A DNA stretch of 64,000 nt from Bufo bufo (taxonomy: Eukaryota > Chordata > Amphibia > Anura > Bufonidae). The DNA lies in NCBI RefSeq assembly GCF_905171765.1, contig NC_053391.1:108040644-108104643 (forward strand), read 5' to 3'. Below the pieces are notes generated by a model. That model did no database searches and was not told the DNA's origin. It saw only the letters and a list, made by a program, of their open reading frames with translations. The translations under genes and the position numbers were made by a program. Positions 1 through 11,860 of the stretch are shown here, in pieces (the first letter of the stretch is position 1; each line of letters starts with the position of its first letter).

Positions 1-2110
1 ATTCAAGTGTATTCAAGTGATTTAAGGAACAAGAAAAAGCCACTGTAGATAAATTGTAAAGAAAGCAATAAATGACGAAAAGAAAGCATTTAAATTACTA
101 AAACAGGAGGGGAGCGAGGAAGCATTGAAAAACTATAAGGAAAAAAATAGAATATGTAAAAGACAAATAAAAGCAGCCAAACTAGAGACCGAGAGATTAA
201 TTGCCAAAGAGAGTAAAACTAACCCTAAAATGTTCTTCAATTATATAAATGGTATAAAGTATAAATCTGAAGGTGTCGGCCCTTTACAGAGTAATGAGGG
301 GGGAGTTGCAGATAGCAATGAGGAGAAAGCAAATCTATAAAAAAAAAAAAAACATTCTCCACTGTATTCACTGAGGAAAATAAACTGTCAGATGAAATGC
401 AGAATGTAAAATTAAATTCCCTATTAAAAGTGCCCTGTCTGACCCAGGAAGAAGTACAGTGGCATCTTGAAAAGATTAAAATAGACAAATCGCCAGGACC
501 AGGTGGCATACACCCCCGTATCCTAAGAGAATTAAGTAATGTCATAGGCAGACCCTTATTTCTGATATTTAAGGACTCTATAATGATAGGAAGTGTTCCA
601 CAGGATTGGCACATAGCAAATGTGGTGCCAATATTCAAAAAGGGTCCAAAAACAGAGCCTGGAAACTATAGGTGGGTAAGTTTAACATCTGTCGTGGGTA
701 AACTGTTTGAAGGTTTTCTAATAGATGCTATCTTGGAGTACCTCAATGAAAATAAGCAAATAATGCCATATCAGCATGGCTTCATGAGGGATCGGTCATG
801 TCAAACTGATTTAGTTTCTGTGAGGAGGTAAGTTCTAGACTTGACCGTGGCGAATCAATGGATGTCGTATATCTGGACTTCTCCAAAGCATTTGACACTG
901 TACCACATAAAAGGTTAGTATATATAATGAGAATTCTTGGACTGGGAGAAAATGTCTATGTGGGTAAGTAACTGGCTCAGTGATAGAAAACAGAGGGTGG
1001 TTACACACTCAGATTGGGTCACTGTCACTAGTGGGGTACCACAGGGGTCAGTATTGGGCCCTATTCTCTTTAATATATTTATTAATGATCTTGTAAAAGG
1101 CTTGCACAGTAAAATATACATTTTTGCAGATGACACTGAACTGTGTAAAGTAATTAACACAGAAGAGGACAGTATACTACTACAGAGGGATCTGGATAGA
1201 TTGGAGGCTTGGGCAGAGAAGTGGCAGATGAGGTTTAACACTGACAAATGTAAGATTATGCACATGGGAAGGAATAATGCAAGTCACCAGTGCATACTAA
1301 ATGGTAAAACACTGGGTAACACTGACAGGGAAAAGGACCTAGGAATTTTGGGGATCCGCAAACTAAGCTGTAGAAACCAGTGTCAGGCAGCTGCTGCCAA
1401 GGCCAATAAGATAATGGGTTACATCAAAAGGGGCATAGATGCCCTTGATAAGAACATAGTCCTGCCACTTTACAAATCACTAGTCAGACCACACATGGAG
1501 TACTGTGTACAGTTCTGGGCTCCTGTGAACAAGGCAGACATAGCAGAGCTGTAGAGGGTTCAGGGGGCAACTAAAGTAATAACTGTAATGGGTGGACTAC
1601 AGGTCCCAGAAAGATTGTCAAAATTAGGGTTATTAACTTTAGAAAAAAGACCACTGAGGGGAGATCTAATAACTATGTATAAAGATATCAGGGGTCAGTA
1701 CAGAGATCTCTCTCATCATCTATTTATCCCCAGGACTGTGACGAGGGGACATCCTCTGTGTCTGGAGAAAAGAAGGTTTGTACACAAACATAGAAGAGGA
1801 TTCTTTATGGTAAGAGCAGTGAGACTATGGAACTCTCTGCCTGAGGAGGTGATGATGGTGAGTTCACTAAAAGAGTTCAAGAGGGGCCTGGATGTATTTC
1901 TGGAGTGTAATAATATTAAAGGCTATAGCTGCTAGAGATGGGTTGTTGATCCAGGGAGTTATTTTAATTGCCTGATTGGATTGGGAAAGGAATTTTTTCC
2001 CCTAAAGTGAGGAAAATTGGCTTCTACCTTACATGTTTTTTTTTTGCCTTCCTCTGAATCAACTTGCAGGATAAAAGGCCGAACTGGATGGACAGATGTC
2101 TTTTTTCAGC
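1..2110 (+). mobile_element. CR1-type non-LTR retrotransposon (LINE), truncated copy
   Basis: The reverse-transcriptase reading frame starts inside the region before the RT and runs to the 3' UTR, so the endonuclease part is missing, either through 5' truncation or because it lies outside the window. The 3' UTR from about 1936 ends near 2110 with short 'tatgttac'-like repeats instead of poly-A, as known for CR1/L2-group LINEs. A second, worse-preserved copy of the last ~550 bases lies at 3607-4155. What is seen is the RT motifs and the 3' end; the CR1 name comes from recognised protein similarity to vertebrate CR1. Confidence 0.88.
125..1935 (+). pseudogene. CR1 reverse transcriptase, broken ORF2 fragment
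   Basis: In a CR1 element this protein would copy the element's RNA into the genome by target-primed reverse transcription. Pieces in order: a pre-RT region (125-340), the KSPGPGGIHPR motif and following RT fingers (from 397), VPQGSVLGPILFNIFINDL (about 1036-1092), the catalytic FADDTEL (about 1123), and the C-terminal thumb/connection up to 1935. Damage: a frameshift in the A-run at about 341-352, another near 825-834 (frame 3 is then used for the LDFSKAFDTVPHK motif), a return to frame 1 near 955-965, and a stop at 1552-1554 where the family usually has a Glu codon. It cannot make a functional protein. Confidence 0.9.
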
Positions 2111-2145
2111 CTTATAAACTACGGTATGTTACTTTGTATGTCTCA

Positions 2146-2332
2146 CGAGACTTCGGTAAATAATTTTGGTATTCGATTTTTAAACTGAAAAAAACATTTT
2201 AAAACTTGGATCCAAACTTGTCTTCGGTTCCGAGGTAATAGTCGGAACTGAAGCCAACTTTGGATCCACGTTTTAAAATGTTTTTTTTTTCTGTTTAAAA
2301 ATCAAATACCGAAGTTATTCACCGAAGTCTCG
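2146..2332. repeat. Fold-back palindrome, about 75-bp arms
   Basis: The left arm starts CGAGACTTCGGTAAATAA and the right arm ends as its near-perfect reverse complement; a short asymmetric centre lies around 2225-2255. No coding capacity and no clear target duplication. It directly follows the CR1 3' end. It is probably a MITE or a piece of a larger element, because related 'actttcgggaataactcacttcg' sequence continues to about 2370 and similar words recur near 2420-2445. Confidence 0.75.
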
Positions 2333-2335
2333 CAA

Positions 2336-3606
2336 GACTTTCGGGAATAACTCACTTCGCCTCGTCGGCATACATTTTATTGCTGTACAGAGATGGAACT
2401 CCATACAGCATTAATCCGAAGTTTTGAGCGAAGCGACTTCAGATCTAGGATCTGACGTTCACTTCATTTATCCCCAATTAATAGTTTTAGGGCATCAGGT
2501 ATTTCCAATACACAAAATACCAAGGACAACCCAACGTGGGGGTCCCTTTGTGTTTTGTCCCACTGGCCTACTGGTGGAATCTACTCAACAACCCCACCTC
2601 GTGCTTGGGCAAAAGGAACCGCTTGGCACAGGAGCCACCCCAGTCCATATTTTCCAGACTATAAGATGCAGCCAGGTTTAAACAACAGAAAAGGAGAAAA
2701 AATATTTTATTTATTAAACCTTCCCTGCTGGTTTAAGGAAGTGAAGAGTTTAAGGGCAGTAATTTACACATACAGAACTGCTGCCTACACACCTAACAAA
2801 CACAGCTCCGCTACACAGCTGACATACACACAAACACAGCTTTCCTACACAGCTGGTATATACACACACCATAGTGCTATACACACCGAACAAACACAGC
2901 CCTGTTACATATACATTTCTCACACACACACTATTGTCTTTATTAAGATTTCGCTACACTTAAACCACAGTATTCTCTTCCCGGTTCTGGCCCCTCCCAC
3001 TCGTGACATCATCAAAGGTCCTTTAGTTTCCAGTGATCAGAGTTTTCATCTGCTTTCACTGTACCTTAAGACCTTTCAGCATGGACATGACAGTGTTCCT
3101 CTCCAAGATCGCACACTCTTCTGCCTGCACTGATCATGCAGATCGATGTCAAGCAGGACTGCTGGTATCTAGGGAAGAAGGGGAAGGGGACCACCATTTA
3201 CTCACCTCTGGCCCCTTTACCCAACCTTGACCCATAACAAAAACACTGACAACTGTGTCACTTTTATTGCTGGGTGGTGACCGGCCACAGCTTCTTTATT
3301 AAAGCGGCAAACCTTAATAAACCATAATATTGGAGCGGTATGCCAAACGCCGGACTCCCAGCGGGCAAGTTAAACCGTAATGAGAGCGGTATGCCAACCG
3401 CTGGACTCCCAGCGGGCACGTACACCATATGCCACCACCATATCTCTGCTGAACTCAAATGCCGCCACGAAGGAGACCCGTTCTCCAAACGGGGCTCCGA
3501 CCACCACCCAGCAGAGCCGAGTCTGTTGAAACGCTTACAACAAGCCGAAAAGAAATTGCCCCAACTAACATCCAAGCGGAAGATGCCAACGGTTCCCTTT
3601 AACAAA
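2336..3606. other. Unassigned repeat-like sequence with a 51-bp direct duplication
   Basis: No recognisable gene. CA-rich low-complexity sequence spans about 2765-2935. A unit beginning GAGCGGTATGCCAA occurs at 3333 and again at 3384, a period of 51 bases. The open frames here have no recognisable domains. The sequence stops abruptly against the CR1 fragment starting near 3607. Confidence 0.5.
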
Positions 3607-4155
3607 CCAAAGCCAATAAGATAATGGGTCGCATGACAAACGGGAGGCCTAGATGCCCGTGATGAGAACATAGTCCTACCACTTTACACATCAGCCCACA
3701 CATGGAGGACTGTGTACAGTTCTGTGCCCTTGTGAACCAGGCAGACATAGCAGGGCTGGAGAGGGTTCAGAAGAGGGTAACTAAAGTAATAACTGGAATG
3801 GGGCAACTACAGTACCCTGAAAGATTATTAACATTAGGGTTATTCACTTTAGAAAAATTGACTAAGGGAAGGTCTAATAACTAACAAAGAACCATCCAAA
3901 GACAACTCCCCCATCTATTTATCCCCAGGACAAAGACTAATCATGAAACCTCCTCTTATCTGGAGGAAAGAAGGTTTATAAACCAACATAGACGAGGATT
4001 CTTAACTGTAAGAACAGTGAGCTAGCTAAGGAACTCTCTGCTTGCAGAGGTGGAGATGATAAGTCCACAAAAAGACTTCCAGCGGGGCATGTACTTCCGC
4101 AAGGTAATAATAATACAGGTTATAACCAATTAAAGAGGGGTTGTTGATTCAGAAA
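3607..4155 (+). mobile_element. Second CR1 3'-end fragment, heavily decayed
   Basis: This stretch aligns by eye with 1397-1960 of the first CR1 copy: the 'ccaataagataatggg' word, the coding remnant for MEDCVQFCALVNQADIAGLE (3702 onward), the LGLFTLEK motif, and the 'catctatttatccccagga' and 'gaggattctt' words all recur in order. It has many indels and stops. Its tail is followed by unrelated AC-rich sequence rather than the 3' UTR of the first copy, so the 3' end is also lost. Confidence 0.85.
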
Positions 4156-4503
4156 ACTGTAACCAGTACACTATATAGCTGCATCTTCCCGATAACGGCA
4201 CCGGACTACCACCCATTGTACTAAATCATCGTATAATATAACTAACCCTTCCCCCGTATGACCAAAACAACCAACTCAGGAAATGACACCAACCCCCCCA
4301 ACTAGAATGACAGGACACATAAGGTCCTGAGCTTCAGGATAACCAAGGGGCAGCAGCATAATTGCACCCCGGGTGCAAAGCTATATCAACCACTTCCGGA
4401 AGAAGTTGTGACCACCTGAATTCCTGGATCCCTGTCCAAAGACTTCACCTCTCGAAAACAAGGAGTGCCCCTCGGGCATGCGATCCTCGCAGCACTGGAG
4501 ATA
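4156..4503. other. Unassigned AC-rich spacer
   Basis: About 350 bases with no gene, no long repeat and no RNA-like fold that I could recognise. It separates the CR1 fragment from the solo LTR. Confidence 0.4.
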
Positions 4504-4508
4504 TATGA

Positions 4509-5151
4509 TGTCACTACCAGAGCTTTGGGACGTTCTCACAGCTCTGTTTCTCCACCCCTGTGATGATGTCACTACTAGAGCTGGGAGGAGTTCTCACTGC
4601 TCTGTTTACTTTTGGTTTCCTTCCTCCCAGCTGTTCCTCATGCGTTTGATTTCCCTCTCTTTATATCACCCCTCCTCCTATTGTAGGGCGTGGATTATAG
4701 TTCTCATTTCAGTTGTAGCTCTTGCTTTAGTATCTTCACTTGTAGCTATCTGTTCACTGGACCTGTGTTCTGCTGCAGCAAGCACTCCGGATATTGCCAG
4801 CTGTCCTTGGATCCGTCTTCTCTGCGGCTGCAACACCTTCAGCTAAGTTTACAGACATTGTTGTGTACCTGATTATTTTCTGACTGGATCTGAGGTGGCC
4901 ACGGTTCCCTCCATATACTGAGTAGGACACCGGTGGCCGTGCCCCTTCCACTATTGTAGGGGTTACAGTGGTCATCAGTCTTAGGTACGTGGGCATGCCT
5001 CGTTCCGCCATTTGGATCCGGGCATGTGCTTTAGCAGCATAGGGAGAGCTTTGAGGGTCTGACAGGGGTCATCCTTTATCCTCCCTAGTTTGGGTCCGGT
5101 CAGTAGCTCTCTTACTGTGTATACTATTGTTGCTCACATACAGCCGTGACA
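4509..5151. mobile_element. Solo LTR, Gypsy-like, 643 bp, TATGA target duplication
   Basis: The sequence begins TGTCACTACC and ends GCCGTGACA, and is flanked by TATGA at 4504-4508 and again at 5152-5156. A 5-bp duplication with TG...CA ends is the hallmark of LTR-retrotransposon integration. No primer-binding site or gag/pol follows, so this is a solo LTR left by LTR-LTR recombination. The first 57 bases are duplicated in tandem (TGATGTCACTA at 4507 and 4564), so the TSD plus LTR start may itself have been duplicated. Assignment to Gypsy/Ty3 is by general resemblance only. Confidence 0.82.
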
Positions 5152-5328
5152 TATGAAAGGTCACCATCAACACGCTGAAAGCCCAGGACCTGAAAGAAAA
5201 AACAATTAGCCCAAAACTCAACCCACAAAGAGGATAATAAATTAGGTCTAAAATAGATATCGTTCATAAAACACTGTTATATACATATACCATTATTATT
5301 AATATATAGATATATGGACAAAAAGTTT

Positions 5329-5394
5329 ATGATGGGATCCGAACCCATGACCTTCTGTATCAGAGGCAAAGCACTTACCCACACAGCTATAACA
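5329..5394 (-). repeat. tRNA-derived sequence (SINE head or tRNA pseudogene)
   Basis: Read on the minus strand there is an A-box-like stretch (TAGCTGTGTGGGTAAGTGC), an anticodon-arm-like segment with loop TGATACA, and a complete T arm with stem ATGGG/CCCAT around loop TTCGGAT, matching the internal B box GGTTCGNNNCC. No paired acceptor stem is evident. Such split RNA polymerase III promoters are typical of SINE heads and tRNA pseudogenes. The flanks are AT-rich and give no clear SINE body. Confidence 0.6.
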
Positions 5395-6066
5395 GCTGTA
5401 CTATAGATTTCTTTTTTTTTGTTTTGTTATATACATAAAGGAACACCACAAAATCAAAGAGGAAACCATCCTAATGTAAAATTATAGCCCACCATACGTG
5501 AAGTTAAAACGAATATCAACGAACCTTACCTACCAGACCAACCCAGGCGGAGGGGAGGTACCCGCCCAATATTTTACCGAATCATCATGAATGACGGACT
5601 CCCAACTCAAGAGTACTAATATTCCTTACCCCGACTGAAATAACAACCGAAATAATTATTATTATTTTCCTTTTTTTTTATTCATTATTCATTATTTACA
5701 GTCATTCATTTATGTATTCATATTGGGTGAGGGATTCCCAACCCAAGAACACTGCAGGAAAGCAAGCTGCTAAATAACAGACCTACAGCTGCAGACTACG
5801 CCACGCATATACAATGAAAAGACAAACAGCCTAAAGAAATTATCAATCAGCCAGAACGAAAGGCCGAAGGGGACGGCAGGGCCGAAAAATTTAATACACC
5901 CCAAACTATACCCGAATCGCCTATGAAATTTTGGTAGAGATACCACAAGGTAGGTGGCATACATGTGTTGTGAGGGCTGTGCAGCCTAGTCCATCCTTGT
6001 CAAGGGGGGTGCTAAGCTTCCCTTCTGTCAACAAACCCAAAGAAACTGATGCATCTCTATCACAGC
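5395..6066. other. Unassigned AT-rich sequence between two tRNA-like copies
   Basis: No gene recognised. Contains poly-T and (ATT)n runs near 5408-5430 and 5656-5700. The part immediately left of the second tRNA-like sequence (about 5960-6066) could be its SINE body or tail if the two form one element transcribed leftward; that is inference. Confidence 0.4.
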
Positions 6067-6143
6067 TGCCCAGAGTGGGATCCGAACCCATGCAGCCAGA
6101 AACGACCTGAATTCAGTGACTTAGACCGTTCGGACATCCAGAC
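6067..6143 (-). repeat. tRNA-Leu(CAG)-like pseudogene or SINE head
   Basis: On the minus strand the sequence follows the vertebrate tRNA-Leu plan: GGATGTCCGAACGGTCTAAG (D arm and A box), TTCAGGT (anticodon loop with CAG), a long variable region, and GGGTTCGGATCCC (T arm and B box). The 5' end GTCTGGA can pair over all seven positions with the 3' end TCTGGGC if G-U pairs are allowed. The anticodon stem is mostly unpaired, so it is probably not a working tRNA. It is either a tRNA-Leu-derived SINE head or a retro-pseudogene. Confidence 0.7.
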
Positions 6144-7140
6144 CAAACTGTACAGCGAAACGAGTCATGTAGAAAGATGCTTGGAGGATCACCATGCTGA
6201 CCTGTGAAGACCTACCAGGAGGACCATTCAGTGGTTGACCCGTACAAACATAATAAGAAAACTCAAATGTGTCCAACAAACCCCAAGGAATAGAGCGAAT
6301 GTAGAGGGATTACTACTACCGCGCCTCCCCCCGGAAATATAAACTAAGAACGTCATATCATTCTTGGAAGCCCAAATAGTGTTTTTTTTATTTTTTATAC
6401 CTCTTCCCAGGTAGATAAGGTGATGTGAGCTCCAGGCCCACTGATCAGGAGGCGATGACACTACCCCTAAACTAGTAACTTGACACAAGCAGGAACTTAA
6501 CATGAAGTACTACTTTCCACCGGACATCACCCAAATATACCGCTCTCATACTCCCAATGTGCATCATACATATATCTAGATAGAAATACATATATTTTTT
6601 ATTTATTTATTTTTATTCCCATAAAAAACCGAATTCGACTGCTGTATAAAAGAGAATTATGAACTGCAGGGAAGTAAACTACTACACTCCACACTGAAAG
6701 GGAAATTGGGAGAACACCCGGCGGGACTGATCTATCCCGAAAAACATCCGCAAAAAAGGCCAGCCAATAAATACGACACAGGATGGAAGCAAGGCTTCTC
6801 ACGCAGGAGGATATCAACATACGTAATAAATTTATATATAGATCAAACCTGTGTATTTATTTATATATGTATTTTATTTTATTTATTTTTTACATTTATT
6901 GTAATATATATATATTCAATTTTTTTTATTTTTTTTTAATAATTTTTTTTATTCACCTATAAAATTACTTTGTTAAATTATTTATTATTAGTATCATTTT
7001 ATTCTTTTTAATCCCGTTTTTTTTTTTTTTTTTTTTTTTTTATTAATACCCTTTGTTATTCATTTGTTTATTTTAATGCCTATAATATATTAATTTGGTT
7101 ATAATTTTTTTAATTTATTTTTTTAATTAACGTATAAACA
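6144..7140. other. Unassigned, very AT-rich stretch
   Basis: No gene recognised. From about 6590 to 7140 the sequence is dominated by A/T with poly-T (about 7017-7040) and TATA-type microsatellite runs. Open frames here are chance products of base composition. Confidence 0.5.
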
Positions 7141-8399
7141 GAGAAAACCTCCATATATGCTAATGATATCCCGTTGCTCAGGGCTGCACCTGAGTTGCCC
7201 AATCTACAGGAAAATATGTGTGGGTAACCTACAGGCTCTGTAAAAACCGTACCTGCGCCTGCGTGAAGGGGAGGAAGGGGGGGAGAGGTGGGGGTGTCGC
7301 CATAATGGACTACAAATAAGACCCAGAGAGTCTTATTGTACGAAAGGGGCTCTGCTCGCAAAGCCGGGACAGTAGGAATACCCCTCAGAAGCCCATAGGC
7401 ACTGGTGCACCACAATCAGACATGGCAAGCACAAGGGGTTAATCTATAATACTTGACAGGAGACTGGGGGGAGCTACAACAAGCACCACATATAAAACCT
7501 CGCCTGCCCAGCGGTGCCCGGTACGGGACCCTGTAAACGCTGCAGGGGAAGGGGGCGGGGCAAGGCAAAGTGACCTAGCTAGCGCCATGGGAGCTAAAGG
7601 AGCCCATCCAAAGAAGCAGGTGGAGGGGTGAGGACCCCATATTGCCCTACATTACCGGGGGGACAAACAAACCCGCCCAACATGCTTAGCCCTAACGCCA
7701 TGGAACAGAAGCTGGGAAGGGGGGGCGGAGCCACAGCGCAGCACCACAGACATCACAGGATGGGTCGAAAGAAACGGCGCACACACGCGGGAAGCTGGGG
7801 GATAATAAGAGTCGGGGGGAGGGGGGGTTAGGAGGAACGACGAGCAGACCGCCGGACCTTCGCTGAAGCGCTGGAGCTGCATGCATACCGCAGCAGCAGC
7901 TCCACAAAACCCTAGAAGCAGGCACAGGGGAGGAGGATGGCAGGGTAGAGCTCAAGCTGCTCTAACAGAGCACAGCTAACCCTCCCCTCCTCATGTAACT
8001 CACCAGGAAGCAGCCAAAAGGGCAGAACCACCTGTGGACTCTTGGTCTGGACAGAGCGAAGGGGTATGCACATACCAATCTGCTTCCACTGGCAAGAGGA
8101 AGTGCCAACACCAGGAGGGAGTATATGTATCTCCAGGATCCCCTGAACCGCCCACATCCTGTCTAAGAAGGCTCCCCAGTGCATTAACCCTTAATGGCCC
8201 TAAACAACCACCTTCTTAAGCACTAATGTAATGGGGCCAGCTCCCTAAACGCCCTAAGAGGGGAAAGGGGAGGGAGGACCATGAGTCCCTAATCACCCTC
8301 CTTACACAGTCGGGTGCTTACCAGGAGAGTCAGAAGTCTGCAGAAGCACACCTCTCTCATTGATCCAGCATAGAGCTGTTTGAGCACTCTGCCAGATCA
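7141..8399. other. Unassigned GC-richer block
   Basis: Base composition switches sharply to G-rich sequence (for example around 7260-7290, 7540-7560 and 7810-7830). No domain is recognisable in any frame and no clear terminal repeats were found. It may be the remains of an LTR or UTR of a retroelement, but nothing seen proves that. Confidence 0.35.
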
Positions 8400-10775
8400 T
8401 TAACCCCTTCAACCCCAGGCCAGTTTTCACCTTCCTGCCCAGGCCATTTTTTTTGCAAATGTGGCTGTCATGGCCCATGAACAGGTGGGAACAAGAGTTA
8501 GGGACCACTTATGAGACGACCTCGACGCGGTGAGTGGCTTACTATGCTTTGGCCAAAATATAAACCAATGTCTCATCCAGCATGGAGGACAGAGTGCTGG
8601 ATGTAGTGTGCGATCACATTTGCATTTTCCGTTTATATATGTATTTCGCCATAGTGATCTGCACCTACAGGCAGGTTGTGCTGACCCAACCCCATATTTT
8701 TTTTGCAAATCTGACGTGTCACTTTATGTGGTAATAACTTTGGATCGCTTTTGCTTCTCCAAGCCATTCTGAGATTGTTTTCTTGTGACACGTATTTCAT
8801 GACAGTGGTAAATTTGAGTCAATATATATTTCACCTTAATTTATTTAAAAAATCCCAAATCTGCTTTGAAAACAGATAGTGATACCTCATAAGATATATA
8901 TGACTTAACATTCCCCATATGTCTACTTTATGTTGGCATGATTTTATTTTTTAGGACATTAGAAGGCTTAGAATTTTAGAAGCAATTCTTAATATTTTTA
9001 AGAAATTTCCAAAACCCACTTTTTAAGGACCAATTCAGTTATGAAGTGACTTTGTGGGGCTTACATAATAGAAATCACCCATAAATGACCCCACAAGTTA
9101 TTCAAAACTGATTTTACAAACGTAGTTAACCCTTTAGATATTCCACAAGAATTAAAGGAAAATGGAGATGAAATTTCAAAATTTCACTTTTTTGGCAGAT
9201 TTTCCATTTTTATCCATTTTTGCTGTAACACAGCAATGGTTAACAGCCAAACAAAACTCAAAATCTATTACCCTGATTCTGCAGTTTACAGAAACACCTC
9301 ATATGTGGTTGTAATCTTCTGTATGGGCGCACAGCAGTGCTCCGAAGGAAAGGAGCGACATATGGTTTTTGGAGGACAGATTTTGCTGGACTGATTTTTA
9401 GACACTCCAGAATTCTGACATTAAAAAGTCACAAAATAGGGCTTTTGCGACTATTTTGCACTCACTTGCACACAATTTTGTAACTTTTTGCATTTTTACA
9501 CCAGTCACTCCAGTTTTGTAATATGGGTGGGGAAGTGGGTGTGGTTAGATATTCTAATGAGCTTAACTCAGATTTATTATTGAGCCTTTTTTTTTAAGTT
9601 GCAAATAAGTCACAATCTCACTCCAGTAGGAGGGTAGAGTAGGAAAACTGGAGGAGCTTTTCTAGACAGAAGTGTTAGGTTTAAGGAAAAGCCAAATTTA
9701 TCAAACAACCTGTGGCATTTGATTAAATGTGGCAAAAAGTACTCCAACGCAAACTCAAGCAAAACTGACGTCATATATTCTCCCCATGATAAATTCCCCC
9801 CTCTGTCTATATGAACCCCCCCCCCCGATGCACCCCGACAATAGAACCTCCCCAAAACTCCCCTGATGCAGCCCTACAATAGAAACGTCCCATTTTGGAA
9901 ACTATGGGATAAGGTAACAGTTTTATTGATACTATTTTGGGTTACATATGATTTTTGATCGACAGGTTAGATCATGTGCAATTTTTATAGAACAGGTTGT
10001 TATGGATGTGACGATATAAAATACGTCTACTTTTTTTGTTTGTTTCAGTTTTACATTATAAAGCATTTTTGAAAAATAATGTTTTTGTGTTCCATTTTCT
10101 GAAAGCCATATTTTTTTTATCTTTTTGCCGATCGTCTTCTGTAGAGGTTTGTATTTTGCAGGAAGAGTTGACGTTTTTATTGGTACCTTTTCTGGGTACA
10201 TATGATTTTTTGATCATTCAATATTACACTTAATGGGGCAAGGTGACCAAAAATTTTGTTGTTTTGGCAAAGTTTTTATTTTAGATTTTTGACGGCATTC
10301 ACCTTAGGGAGTAGATCATGTAATATTTTTATAGAGCAGGTTGTTACAAATGCAGTGATACCTAATATGTCTCCTTTTTTAATTTATCTCTGTTTTACAC
10401 ATTAAAAGCATTTATAAAACAATAAAATGACGTTTTAGTGTCTCCATTTTCTGAAGGACATATTTTCTAGGCAATTGTCTTATGTAGGAGCTCATTTTTT
10501 TGCGGGATGGGGTGATGGTTTCAATGCTACTATTTTGGGGTGCATATGACTTGGTATTGCACTTTTTGTGATGTAAGGTAACAAAAAATTGCTTTTTTGG
10601 CAGTTAAATATATATATATTTTTTACAGTATTCACCAGAGGGGGTAGTTCATGTCATATTTTTATAGAGCTGGTTGTTACGGACGTGGCAAAACCCAATT
10701 TGTCTACTTTTTTTACATTTATTTCCCTTTAACACAATAAAAGCATTTTTGAAAAAAAAATCATCATTTTCTGAC

Positions 10776-10810
<35 letters not shown>

Positions 10811-10813
<3 letters not shown>

Positions 10814-11860
10814 TCACCTAAAGAATTATTAGGAACACCATACTAATACGGTGTTGGACCCCCTTTTGCCTTCAGAACCGCCTTAATTCTACGTGGCATT
10901 GATTCAAAAAGTTGCTGATAGCATTCTTTAGAGATTTTGGCCCATATTGATAGGATAGCATCTTGCAGTTGATGGAGATTTGAGGGATGCACATCCAGGG
11001 CACGAAGCTCCCGTTCCATCACATCCCAAAGATGCTCTATTGGGTTGAGATCTGGTGACTGTGGGGGCCATTTTAGTACAGTGAACTCATTGTCATGTTC
11101 AAGAAACCAATTTGAAATGATTCGAGCTTTGTGACATGGTGCATTATCCTGCTGGAAGTAGCCATCAGAGGATGGATAAATGTTCTCATTCTGTTTATGC
11201 CAAATTCGGACTCTACCATTTGAATGTCTCAACAGAAATCGAGACTCATCAGACCAGGCAACATTTTTCCAGTCTTCAACAGTCCAATTTTGGTGAGCTC
11301 ATGCAAATTGTAGCCTCTTTTTCCTATTTGTAGTGGAGATGAGTGGTACCCAGTGGGGTCTTCTGCTGTTGTAGCCCATCCGCCTCAAGGTTGTGCATGT
11401 TGTGGCTTCACAAATGCTTTGCTGCATATCTCAGTTGTAACGAGTGGTTATTTCAGTCAACGTTGCTCTTCTATCAGCTTGAATCAGTCGGCCCATTCTC
11501 CTCTGACCTCTAGCATCCACAAGGCATTTTTGCCCACAGGACTGCCGCATACTGGATGTTTTTCCCTTTTCACACCATTCTTTGTAAACCCTAGAAATGG
11601 TTGTGCGTGAAAATCCCAGTAACTGAGCAGATTGTGAAATACTCAGACCGGCCCGTCTGGCACCAACAACCATGCCATGCTCAAAATTGCTTAAATCACC
11701 TTTCTTTCCCATTCTGACATTCAGTTTGGAGTTCAGGAGATTGTCTTGACCAGGACCACACCCCTAAATGCATTGAAGCAACTGCCATGTGATTGGTTGA
11801 CTAGATAATTGCATTAATGAGAAATAGAACAGGTGTTCCTAATAATTCTTTAGGTGAGTG
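10811..11860 (-). mobile_element. Tc1-like transposon (DD36E spacing) inserted in a (TA)n run
   Basis: The ends are inverted repeats of about 29 bp starting CACTCACCTAAAGAATTATT on each side. The element lies inside a TA microsatellite (about 10782-10807 and 11861-11878), consistent with the TA target preference of Tc1/mariner, although the exact TA duplication cannot be placed there. It carries a broken transposase on the minus strand. It interrupts the tandem-monomer element, so it is the younger of the two. Confidence 0.9.
10843..11712 (-). pseudogene. Tc1-like transposase with internal deletion and stops
   Basis: The N-terminal helix-turn-helix half (11712 down to 11434) and the catalytic half are in one frame. 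The first aspartate lies in WSDESRF (about 11250), the second in FQQDNAPCH and the glutamate in [11 protein letters not shown]; 36 residues separate the last two, as in the DD36E group of Tc1/mariner. Stops fall at 11431-11433 and near 11296. Near 11175 the protein jumps from RIWHKQNEN to IYPSSDGYF; about 60 residues that normally lie between are gone. The protein would be non-functional. Confidence 0.88.

Noticed and set aside
6067..6143. Functional tRNA-Leu gene
   Set aside because: The anticodon stem is mostly unpaired and the T arm and D arm carry changes; better explained as a SINE head or pseudogene.
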